A stretch of DNA of 54,123 bases. Source: Candidatus Gastranaerophilales bacterium. GTDB taxonomy: Bacteria > Cyanobacteriota > Vampirovibrionia > Gastranaerophilales > Gastranaerophilaceae. Of the stretch, positions 32,629 to 42,600 are shown in pieces (position 1 is the first letter of the stretch; each line of letters starts with the position of its first letter). A program made the position numbers and the translations under genes. A model generated the notes under the pieces. It saw only the letters and a list, made by a program, of their open reading frames with translations, made no database searches and was not told where the DNA came from. The DNA lies in NCBI GenBank assembly GCA_944323875.1, contig CALUUH010000011.1:1-54123 (forward strand). The letters run 5' to 3'.

Positions 32629-33522
32629 TTATGCTGCGCTAAAGATAACTTTAGCCAAAGCTTTTGGTTGTACGGTTTTTGCACCGTATAAGTACAAGCC
32701 TCTGACAAGGTCAGAGAAGCTGTCTTTATCTCTAAGTGTTTCAATTCTTGCAAGTTGGGAAGCGAATGTTATAGCTTCATTTGTACCGGCCATAACATAA
32801 TATTTGCTGTCCACAGCAGTAAGATTTGTTGAAACTAAAACATCCATACCGGCAATTCTTCCGATAGCACCTTCTCTCAATGTTGTATCAGCAACATTAT
32901 GTGCGCTGATAAATTCAGTACTCTGAAGCAGGTATGATTCAATAGTCGGGTTAATAACTACCCAAGGGCGAACACCTGTGTGTACAGCATCTGAATTTTT
33001 CAAGCATAATGCAAGTTTTACAAATTGTTCATAGATTGTTGTTTTGCTTAATGCAATTGGTGCTTCATCAGTCCCGACAGTGTTTGACTGTTCTACATTA
33101 CTGTGCATTGAAAGTAAGTATGTGTCTTGAACTTCTTCAATAGCTTTTTTAGCGTTCGCAAGATGTGCCAGCATAATATCAGTATTTGCCTGAACATGCG
33201 CAACATCATTAATTTTGAACGCAAAGAATTTTTTCTGATCAATAACCAGATCTTGAGATTCCGGTTCTAATTCACTGTATGTAATGTTTGAAGAGCTGAG
33301 TGTTGAAACAGTTACTTTTGCAGGAGTGATAATTTTTACGGTATCACCCTGATTAGCTATTTCACCTTCATAATTTCTGTTAACGCATTGTAGCATTACA
33401 CATTCTTTTTCCAGTAATGCGTTGAGTTTTTGGCTCCATATTTCCGGGACAAAAACTCCATAGCCTTTTTGAGGTGTTGATGAAGTTGATTGTGATGATT
33501 CACCATTTGATAATTCTGCCAT
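32629..33522 (-). CDS. Phage major capsid protein
   Basis: The 297-residue protein starts at the ATG at 33522 behind GAAAGGA; the frame reaches 33567. It begins with a short Ser/Thr-rich arm and then VFVPEIWSQKLNALLEKECV, the usual entry to an HK97/P22-type coat fold. The mid part (QKKFFAFKINDVAHVQANTD) and C-terminal GRIAGMDVLVSTNL with LRDKDSFSDLVRGLYLYGAK are typical. It is intact. It is separated from the scaffold gene by a terminator, consistent with high expression of coat protein. Confidence 0.85.
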   Translation of the reverse strand: MAELSNGESSQSTSSTPQKGYGVFVPEIWSQKLNALLEKECVMLQCVNRNYEGEIANQGDTVKIITPAKVTVSTLSSSNITYSELEPESQDLVIDQKKFFAFKINDVAHVQANTDIMLAHLANAKKAIEEVQDTYLLSMHSNVEQSNTVGTDEAPIALSKTTIYEQFVKLALCLKNSDAVHTGVRPWVVINPTIESYLLQSTEFISAHNVADTTLREGAIGRIAGMDVLVSTNLTAVDSKYYVMAGTNEAITFASQLARIETLRDKDSFSDLVRGLYLYGAKTVQPKALAKVIFSAA

Positions 33523-33612
33523 TTTGATTTTCCTTTCATTTTTTAAAGTAGTACACCACGACGGCACAAAGAAAAAACAATGTGCATCGTATTTAAGATA
33601 GTTAATATAAGC

Positions 33613-34101
33613 CTATCCCTGAAGCATATACCATTTTACTTTTGAGCGTATAAATGCTCCCGCATCATTCTGAGCGACCCAGGGATAAGGAGGAATATAT
33701 ATGATGTCAATTTTACCGGCACTGCTGGTATTTGGATTTTTCAAACCAAATTCATAATGGGTCATCAGTGTATTCGGAGAAATATTAATCTTATATTTTT
33801 TTGCCAAATCAGCACATAATTTCATAGCGGCTTCAAATTGCTTAGCCGTAATCGGATAACTTCCGCATTCGTTTCTGCTTTTGAAACCGGCCATTGCACA
33901 AAGCGCAATACCGATAGAACCTGTGTTTCCGCCGCCTGTATGTGCTGCATATTGACCCGGTTTACATATCTCGTTATTCTCCGGTTTAAATTTCCCGTTA
34001 TGAATATTTCCATCCTTGTCTACAAGATAGTGATAACACTCTAATTCATGTGTATTTGGATGGTATACACCGGCAGTCCAATGTAATATAATTCGTTTCA
34101 T
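33613..34101 (-). CDS. N-acetylmuramoyl-L-alanine amidase (endolysin-type)
   Basis: This 162-residue Amidase_2/PGRP-like enzyme cuts the amide bond between muramic acid and the stem peptide. It has the zinc-site motif LHWTAG at residues 6-11, then YHYLVDKDGNIHNGKF and AAHTGGGNTGSIGIALC. There is no signal peptide or wall-binding repeat. Placed in a phage island, it is probably the lysis enzyme. No holin gene is obvious. The start follows AAGGAAAC, 8 bp after the LuxR-type gene. Confidence 0.88.
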   Translation of the reverse strand: MKRIILHWTAGVYHPNTHELECYHYLVDKDGNIHNGKFKPENNEICKPGQYAAHTGGGNTGSIGIALCAMAGFKSRNECGSYPITAKQFEAAMKLCADLAKKYKINISPNTLMTHYEFGLKNPNTSSAGKIDIIYIPPYPWVAQNDAGAFIRSKVKWYMLQG

Positions 34102-34109
34102 AAGTTTCC

Positions 34110-34340
34110 TTAAATATATTTTTTGTATTTTTTATTGAAGTTAGTTACCCATTTGGGATCTTTCAGGATATAGGCTATTACAGCGTGGCCCCTGTTTTTT
34201 GCGTGTAATTTCAGTACAAGTCTGTCTACATGGGTTCTTACTGTCCCGTATTTAATTTTTAATTTATTTCCTATTTCCTTGTCAGAATACCCTAAGGCAA
34301 CCAAAGCTAACACTTCTTGCTCCTTTGGTGACAGTTCCAT
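34110..34340 (-). CDS. Small LuxR/GerE-type DNA-binding regulator
   Basis: At 76 residues the protein is little more than a LuxR-type helix-turn-helix (LSPKEQEVLALVALGYSDKE, then IKYGTVRTHVDRLVLKLHAK). There is no receiver or sensor domain. The ATG follows AAGGAA. It leads the amidase and capsid genes and is separated from the gene upstream by a terminator, so it may control the late genes of the island. Confidence 0.85.
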   Translation of the reverse strand: MELSPKEQEVLALVALGYSDKEIGNKLKIKYGTVRTHVDRLVLKLHAKNRGHAVIAYILKDPKWVTNFNKKYKKYI

Positions 34341-34427
34341 CTTAATTCCTTCGTAGTTATAGAGTATCGCTTTATTATTAGCTTACATAAAAAAATGTAT
34401 GTTTTGCTTAAAAATAATTCCTATCTA

Positions 34428-34453
34428 AGAAAAAGGGAGGAGCAATTCCTCCC
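34428..34453 (-). terminator. Terminator after the zinc-ribbon gene
   Basis: GGGAGGA and TCCTCCC, with a 5-nt loop, are followed by TTTTTC on the minus strand. It insulates the LuxR-type gene from the promoter region at 35 kb. Confidence 0.75.
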
Positions 34454-34497
34454 GCTAAGAGTAAGATAATTTAAAAGGATCTTATATATTTTGGATT

Positions 34498-34890
34498 TCA
34501 TGGATTTAATTTCAGTACACCTAAGGATTTTTTATCAATATTTTCATCACGTCCGAGCCTCATATTGCTTAGATTTGAATAACATCTTTTTATCACGCCG
34601 TATTCGTTGTAATTCAGATAAAAAGTACCGTAATTGGTATAATTAATATGCCTGATTTCATAAAGAATGTTTTTCCTGATTCTGTTAAAGAAATTCTCGG
34701 CTTTTTTATTCTTTTTCCGAACAGTAACCACATCGCCCTCCGAGGTAATCCTTGTCAGTTGAACGACCTTATGACCGCAGGTTGGACATTTGGTCAAGAG
34801 ATCAACTTCGCAGATTAAATAACCTTGTTGCGGCACGAGTCTAAACGTCCTTGTCTTATGCAAGGCGCCACAGCAATGAATATATCCCAT
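34498..34890 (-). CDS. Small zinc-ribbon protein of unknown function
   Basis: The 130-residue protein starts at the ATG at 34890 behind AGGAG; the frame reaches 34938. It contains two cysteine pairs (HCCG near the N-terminus and KCPTCGHKV at about residue 36), a short zinc ribbon, followed by a basic region (VRKKNKKAENFFNRIRKN). It could be a nucleic-acid-binding regulator of the phage-derived island; no known family is recognised. Confidence 0.7.
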   Translation of the reverse strand: MGYIHCCGALHKTRTFRLVPQQGYLICEVDLLTKCPTCGHKVVQLTRITSEGDVVTVRKKNKKAENFFNRIRKNILYEIRHINYTNYGTFYLNYNEYGVIKRCYSNLSNMRLGRDENIDKKSLGVLKLNP

Positions 34891-35016
34891 TGAGATCTCC
34901 TCATGCACAGATATAAAAAATCTGCACAGTAACTCCACGAGCAGTAAGCAAACAACTTTACCATCTACTAAGGCGGGTTTTTGTTCCCGCGGGCTTGAGC
35001 CTTAACTTACATATTC

Positions 35017-35087
35017 AGTATAACGTATATTTTTAAAAATAAAAGTCCACGAAAACATGTACATGAAAACATGTAGGTGTTTTCATG
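35017..35087 (-). promoter_or_regulatory. Putative activator-controlled promoter of the phage island
   Basis: On the minus strand a -10 TATACT (35017-35022) has a poor -35. Three copies of TGTTTTCRTG lie just upstream: at 35048-35057 and 35062-35071 in direct repeat, 14 bp apart, and at 35078-35087 inverted. The inverted pair forms 10-bp arms. Sites at about -38 to -77 are the usual place for an activator. A GC-rich hairpin lies downstream near 34980-35000. Confidence 0.5.
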
Positions 35088-35179
35088 GATAGCCAACTGG
35101 CCCTTTCGTTGCGGCACAAGGGTTTCAGCCACTTCAATTTTTGCTGATTTTTGACGATTTTTTGCTATTTTTTTGAAAA

Positions 35180-36250
35180 TTATTTTACGGATAATTCGCA
35201 GCACATCTGGCATGCCCCAAAAACTTTTGCAGCCTTCAAATTTTTCCGGAAACACCTGTAATGAGGGAGATTGAAGGCATCCTTCAGGGGCATCCCTTTT
35301 ACATTGCCTATTTTTTGTGAAAGACAAGGGTAAATATCTCCGCAAGGATTTATCATCATGTTTGAGTAAGGATACATACAAGGTTTATATATTTCATTTA
35401 CCGGCTTATCAGCAGGATAGTTAAAAAATTCTTCTATTTTGGCAAGCGGGTCTTTAGCATATTCAAACTTCGGCGAATAGCGGATTTGCACCTTTGAATG
35501 TTTTTTTAATGCCTCGAGTTCTCTATAAACCTCTTTAAAATGTTCTATATCAAAATATTTTTGTATAGGATAATTTTCGTTAAACTCCGGCACAAAACTG
35601 TCAAATAACACTGAATTTTGCTTCAAATTATTATTGCGTAAAAACGAAATGGAAAGGAAATTAAATTTCATCTCATCGCACATCTTGTAAAGTTTTACCA
35701 GATCATCGAGATTATTTTCCAGAACAATTGTTTTAATATCAATCATCGGGCGTTTTTTGCGAGCGTTCATTTTTTCAAAATTAGACATTATTTTGTCAAA
35801 AATTCCGGCTTTAGCCCTGTTTTTGTCATGATTTTCTCCGTAACCGTCTAAAGATACAGACAAAAGCATCATTTTAGATTTGATGAAAGCGTCTATAATT
35901 TCATCGTTTATCAAAATACCGTTTGAAACAACATTCAATTTGCCAAAAGTTTTTTTTGCGGTTCGCATCAGAATATCTATGAAATCTTTGCGTATTAAAG
36001 GTTCTCCGCCCACAAGCGTAACAAAAGAATACCAAGGAATCTGGTCAATAATTTTAAACCATTCTTCTGTTGTCAATTCGTCTTTATCTCTTGAATTACC
36101 GACATAACAGTACGGGCACTGCAAATTACAGCGGTATGTCAGTTCAAAAAAATACCTTAAAGGCATTAAGGCTTTGCCGGAATTTGACATATAAGAAGGC
36201 ATTGCATATAAATTTCGTCCTATATCAAACAGATTTGACAAATTTTTCAT
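35180..36250 (-). CDS. Radical SAM protein with SPASM-like C-terminus
   Basis: The 356-residue protein has the iron-sulfur motif CNLQCPYC (C-x3-C-x2-C) at about residue 41. GGEPLIRKDF, typical of the SAM-binding strand, follows, and then a cysteine-rich C-terminus (CMYPYSNMMINPCGDIYPC, later CQMCCEL) of SPASM or Twitch type that may hold extra clusters. Such proteins modify peptides or act in cofactor and lipid biosynthesis. Its start overlaps the 3' end of the TrpD-like gene by 26 bp, so the two are translationally coupled. The substrate is unknown. Confidence 0.88.
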   Translation of the reverse strand: MKNLSNLFDIGRNLYAMPSYMSNSGKALMPLRYFFELTYRCNLQCPYCYVGNSRDKDELTTEEWFKIIDQIPWYSFVTLVGGEPLIRKDFIDILMRTAKKTFGKLNVVSNGILINDEIIDAFIKSKMMLLSVSLDGYGENHDKNRAKAGIFDKIMSNFEKMNARKKRPMIDIKTIVLENNLDDLVKLYKMCDEMKFNFLSISFLRNNNLKQNSVLFDSFVPEFNENYPIQKYFDIEHFKEVYRELEALKKHSKVQIRYSPKFEYAKDPLAKIEEFFNYPADKPVNEIYKPCMYPYSNMMINPCGDIYPCLSQKIGNVKGMPLKDAFNLPHYRCFRKNLKAAKVFGACQMCCELSVK

Positions 36251-37244
36251 TTTTTAAACCTTTCAATACCTCAAGTGCCTTACCGTTTTCAATATTAAAT
36301 TGAGCCTGTTTAATACCTTCCTGAATAGTTTTTGCACGGCCTGACAGATAAATCATTGCACCTGCATTCAACAATATAACATCAAGCATTGCGCCCTTAC
36401 GTTTATTTTCAAAAATTTCAGTTATAAGTTTTGCGTTTTCCGGTCCGTTTCCGCCTTGAATTTCTGAAAGTACCGCGCATTTAAAGCCAAAATCTTCAGG
36501 CTTAATCATATATTCTTCAATCTCGCCGTTTTTGAGTTCTAAAACTCTTGTCGGCGAACAAATACTTATTTCGTCAATATTAGGCTCAAGTCCGTTTACG
36601 ACAAGTGCTCTGTCTGTTCCGAGTTTTTTAAGCGCATAGACAATTTTGTCACACATCTGATTTGAAGATACGCCGAGTAATTGTGCATCCGGAAATGCAG
36701 GATTAATAAGCGGGCCTAAAAAATTGAATATTGTTTTTATACCGATTTGCTGCCTTATAGGATTGTTTACCGACGCAAAATCATTGAAATAAGGTGAATG
36801 TACAAAAGTTATGCCGTGCCTGTTAAAAAAGTCAACTGCTTGCTCCGGCGTTCTTGTTATATTGATACCGAGAGCGCTCAAAAAATCAGTACTTCCGCTT
36901 GCGCTTGTAATTGAGGAATTGGTCTGTTTTACAACGTTTACCCCTGACGCTCTTGCCACAATTGAAGCAGAGGTTGAAATATTAATTGTTTTTGACATAT
37001 CAGCCCCTGTTCCGCAGCTATCAACAATATATTTGTCAGTGATAACACGTCTTGCATAATTACGCATATTAGCGGCAAATGCATAAAATTCCTCCGCGCT
37101 GACGCCTTTTGCGCTTACTGCTGTTAAAAATGCGGCAATTTGTGCATCTGATACTTCTTTGTGTGCAATACTATCAACTGCAAACTTTATTTCATCAAAG
37201 GACAAATCTTCCTTTGCCATTAATTTTTTTAATAAACTTTTCAT
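36225..37244 (-). CDS. TrpD-like phosphoribosyltransferase (divergent)
   Basis: The 339-residue protein has the fold and motifs of anthranilate phosphoribosyltransferase: VDSCGTGADMSKTINISTSA, ASGSTDFLSALGIN, FNFLGPLINP and PNIDEIS. The PRPP loop motif GTGGD reads GTGAD, and the highly conserved KHGNR reads KQTNS, which is unusual for a true TrpD. No other trp gene is near, and the next gene is a coupled radical SAM protein. It may be TrpD, but a different phosphoribosyl acceptor in a joint pathway is a real option. Confidence 0.78.
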   Translation of the reverse strand: MKSLLKKLMAKEDLSFDEIKFAVDSIAHKEVSDAQIAAFLTAVSAKGVSAEEFYAFAANMRNYARRVITDKYIVDSCGTGADMSKTINISTSASIVARASGVNVVKQTNSSITSASGSTDFLSALGINITRTPEQAVDFFNRHGITFVHSPYFNDFASVNNPIRQQIGIKTIFNFLGPLINPAFPDAQLLGVSSNQMCDKIVYALKKLGTDRALVVNGLEPNIDEISICSPTRVLELKNGEIEEYMIKPEDFGFKCAVLSEIQGGNGPENAKLITEIFENKRKGAMLDVILLNAGAMIYLSGRAKTIQEGIKQAQFNIENGKALEVLKGLKNEKFVKSV

Positions 37245-37252
37245 AATTTATA

Positions 37253-38050
37253 TTATCCAATTAAAATTAAACTTACCCATATAAAGAGCATACCGGTGAA
37301 AATTCCCACCATTGAAAGGTGCCAGTTTCCGTATTCACGTGCCAGCGGCAGTAAGGTATCAAAAGACAGGTAAATCATAATACCTGCAACCGCGGCAAGA
37401 AGCATCCCCACCATAACTTGCGGCAAGAACAAGCCGAACAGCAGCATACCTATAAGTGCGCCGATAGGTTCCGTAATACCTGATAATGCCGCGTACAGCA
37501 TTGCATATCTTTTTTTCCCTGTTACATGATAAATCGGCAATGCGACAGCAATACCCTCCGGAATATTGTGAATAGCGATAGCTATGGCAACAGACAACCC
37601 GAGAGTTAAATTTTGTGTGGTTGTAAGAAAGGTTGCCATACCTTCCGGAAAGTTATGAACACATATTGCGATTGCTGTAAATAATCCTGCACGTTTAATT
37701 TTATGATTATGCAGACAAGGTTCATTTGGGTGAAGCAGTTCATCTGGATCAATGTGATCAGGCAAAAAATAATCTATAAGCATTGCGATAAGTACACCCA
37801 GAATAAACCCTAACAAAACAAGCCATTCATGTATATTTGGGAAATTAACTGAAAGCATCTCTCCGGCCTCAGGAATAATATCAGTAAAAGATAGAAATAT
37901 CATTACACCGGCCGAAAAACCGAGCCCCACCGATAAAGCTTTTAAATTATCTTTCTTAACAACAAATGCAATTCCTGCCCCTATAGCAGTAGTTAATCCG
38001 GCTAAAAGGGTCATTGTCATTGCAATTCCAAAATTTTGCGGTAATTCCAT
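37253..38050 (-). CDS. ZIP-family zinc/metal transporter (ZupT-like)
   Basis: The 265-residue membrane protein has eight predicted helices. The metal-path motifs are CVHNFPEGMATFLT and AIHNIPEGIAVALP, with a histidine- and acid-rich loop (HIDPDELLHPNE) between helices 3 and 4. These are diagnostic of the GufA/ZupT branch, which imports zinc and other divalent metals. I chose the ATG at 38050, 6 nt after GGAGG; the frame reaches 38077. It lies 8 bp upstream of the TrpD-like gene. Confidence 0.93.
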   Translation of the reverse strand: MELPQNFGIAMTMTLLAGLTTAIGAGIAFVVKKDNLKALSVGLGFSAGVMIFLSFTDIIPEAGEMLSVNFPNIHEWLVLLGFILGVLIAMLIDYFLPDHIDPDELLHPNEPCLHNHKIKRAGLFTAIAICVHNFPEGMATFLTTTQNLTLGLSVAIAIAIHNIPEGIAVALPIYHVTGKKRYAMLYAALSGITEPIGALIGMLLFGLFLPQVMVGMLLAAVAGIMIYLSFDTLLPLAREYGNWHLSMVGIFTGMLFIWVSLILIG

Positions 38051-38160
38051 CATATACCTCCGCAAATATATTATCACAAAAATATATTCATAATGCGTAG
38101 TTTGAATAATAAAGACATACCTTTTACAGCAATTATGTGAAAAATATTTATCCGCGAATA

Positions 38161-38199
38161 TAAAAAGTCGTCAAGAAGCTTGACTCCTTAACGACTTTG
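38161..38199 (-). terminator. Intrinsic terminator of ahcY
   Basis: AAAGTCGT (38164-38171) and ACGACTTT (38191-38198) pair across a loop of 19 nt, followed by TTTTTA on the minus strand. Confidence 0.75.
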
Positions 38200-38216
38200 T
38201 TACACTGTGAATTAAA

Positions 38217-39515
<1,299 letters not shown>

Positions 39516-39585
39516 TTATCAATTATATTCACTGAAATTTCCAAAGCATTATATGTAAAAATTTCTTAATAAATGTATATAACAT

Positions 39586-39620
39586 GGCAAAAAATAATCT
39601 TTAGTTGGGTTATAACTAAA
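39586..39620 (+). promoter_or_regulatory. Shared upstream element (GCAAAAAATAATCTTT)
   Basis: GGCAAAAAATAATCTTT followed by GGGTTATAA lies about 50 bp before the GH13-like gene. Related sequences precede the genes at 44940, 50415 and 53382. The block may include the -10 (TTATAA) region of a common promoter. Confidence 0.45.
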
Positions 39621-39638
39621 GTAATAAGGAGCTCTATC

Positions 39639-42600
39639 GTGAAGGTTAATTTAAATCAACAATTTGGGACAAAAAACGTAAATTTTGAAGGGATAAAACC
39701 TGTTAAATCTGATACGGGTTTTAAGGAATATGAATTTTCTTTTCCGTTTGATGATAAGAATTTTGACTGTTATTTGGAAATTTATCCGGTATCAGTTGAT
39801 GAACATAAGAATTTTATTGTTGATGAAGATCCGTATACCAATTTAAAAACAGGTAACAAATATTACCGGTTAACTTCCGGCTCAAATAAAATTAATCTGG
39901 CAAAAAGCTACCAAATTTCAAATAACGAAGATTTTGCTTACCACTATAAACTCCTGCCTAAGGGGACAGATCCGGAGAATTATCAATTAGCGGATTATCA
40001 AATTGAAGCAGGTACTGTTGTATATCAAGGAAAAGCAGGACATCAGCGATTCAATATTTATACCCCATCCTCAAACAACTCTCACGGCGGAGCGATGAAA
40101 CTTATTGTTCCTGATACATATAATGCAGGATTTGTATATGATGATGACGGCACAATAATCCCGCGCCGCAATATGGATAAATTATTTAAATCAACCAGAA
40201 GTTTTGCCAACAAAATAGGCGGCAGTCTGGCCGGTGTAGAAAAAGACGTTAAAGAAGGTAAATTTAAAGAATATTCAAGAATAATTTCAACACCGATTTT
40301 TACAGATGACAGTCTGTCAGGTCATGCTTACTGGAATAAAAACTGTATGCAGATGGCGCAATCACTCGGAAACATTGACAACTATCGTTCTTTGCAAAAA
40401 GCTATGTTTGCAAAAGGATTGAACTTTGTTTCTGACGGTGCGTTTGTTAACGAAGGTCTTGAAGGTGTTCACTTTAAACACGTATTAAGATGGGGTGACA
40501 AATCTCCATACTTCAACTGGTTCAGAATTTCCGGACTCAAAGACAGCCCGCTGACCTTAGGTGTTTTTGCTAAAAATAAATACTTTATCGGTCACAGAGT
40601 TGTGAACCCTAAATATGAATATACTCAAAATCCGGATGGCTCTGTAAAACGTTCAAGAGTACTTTCAACTTATGAGTCTAACAAACCGACTTACATTCAG
40701 GTCTATGACACACGTCTTGTTGATCCTGAGAAATTAGACAGTCAGAAATTAATCAAATCTTACGACAAAATAAGCACTAACAACCCGTTAGAAATAAGCA
40801 CTCATAATGATACTGTCGTGCCATACAGTTTTGAAATTAACCCTGATACTTATGATAACAGTATCAAAGAACTTAATCAATTTAACGCGCATGCGCCGCT
40901 GGAAAAACGTATATATATCAATACTCCTCAGGGCGCAAGATTTTTAACCAAGTTTGAAAACTTTGAACTTGAGGACAAATTTGAATGCGGTTTTGAAACC
41001 TGGGATGCTAACGCTGATATTGCAAAACTCAATTATGTGTTCTCTAATACCGACACAAAAGAGTTAGGCAATCTGCCATACGAAAAATTACCGGCCTTCA
41101 TAAATAATATGAAGCATAAAAACTATGAAGTTCAAGATTATGCGATAAAATCAGGCGAATACTGGACAAAGAAAACAAGTCAGATTTTAAATTTGCATGT
41201 AGCACAAAACCTTAAGAATATTGAAGCTGACAATCCGCAAAAAGTATACAATACAATTATTTCAAAAATCAACGATGGCGTATTCCCGGAAAAACTAAAA
41301 AACAATATCTCCAAAGATGTTGTTACAAATATATTAAACCGCAATTACAAACTCAAAAATAATGTTTACAATGATAAATTTGATAACATAGTACTTGCAA
41401 CACTTATGGATGTTCCGCTTGATTCCTTTGAACTTGGCGATAGTATAACTGCTGTTTTTGCATCGCCTTATATGTCAAAATATGCGACATCAGATGATTT
41501 TTTAGGCAAAACAAGATATGAATTATATAAACGCAACAACCCGCAGGTTCAGCCTGAATATCTTGAGTTATACCAAAAGACAAATTCTTTATACGAAAAA
41601 GAAATGTCCAATTTCACTAAAAATATTCTTGTTCAATTAGACAAAGAACAAAAAGATAACCAGAAAATTATTTCTTACCCTAATGCAACAGAATACGGTA
41701 AATTTGTATTACCGACACTAATATCAGAAATTGCTAAATATGCGGTAATCAAAGGCCTATTCCCTGATGCACAGGTCAAGGTTAATGATAACGGCGAAAT
41801 TTCTTACGATTATGAAAAACTGAAATCAACTTCATTAACAGAACTCGGTATAATCGCAAGCAGTCCTAAAGATGAAGCAAAGTGCGTAATCAATAAATTA
41901 AAAAGCGGTATTAATCACTTAAATAAAAACAAAAAAGCAAAAGAAGAACTGGTTGAAGCTCTCAAAAAATCTTTGAAAGGCACTGACCGCAACAGTTTTG
42001 CACTTGCAGAGGCTATTGTAGACAGAACGCAATCCGGTTTGGATTGGCGTATTGACGCGACAAAGGATATCGGTGATGTTGAAGCTATACGTAAGGGCAA
42101 CACAGATTTTGAATACACCTGGGATCAGGTAATTAACTTCTGGAAACACTTCACCAAAGGTGTTCTAAAAGGTAATGAAAATGCTTATATGGCGGCAGAA
42201 ATTACTGACGAAGGAGATTTGTATTCATCCGGCGAAGGTGAATTTTCTCAAAGATTTAATCATATTGATGACGAGCATCAAAACAATTCTGATCTGGTTG
42301 CTAAGTTCCTGAGAGAAACCAGAATGACAGCAATGGCAAACTACAGATATTTTTTCAGTCCGTTACCGGAAATGTTTGCTCAAGACTTTGAAACAGGCAA
42401 AACATCTGACAACAATGGAAACCGATTGGACAAACTTCTGTTTACGAAATTGGTTGGGACAGATAACTTCCTGCAGTCTGCACCGTTACAGTCATTAATT
42501 TATTCATATACGTTTATCGGTAACCACGATAAGCCTCGTGCGCTTCATTGTATGGCGCTTGATATGGGTATGTTCTTTAGCCTGAAAGGTCACGAACAAG

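Noticed and set aside
27136-34890. Complete active prophage
   Set aside because: No integrase, excision, replication, repressor or recognisable tail genes and no flanking direct repeats are seen in the window.
35007-35381. 124-codon minus-strand ORF
   Set aside because: It overlaps the 3' end of the radical SAM gene in another frame and the operator region; no domain.
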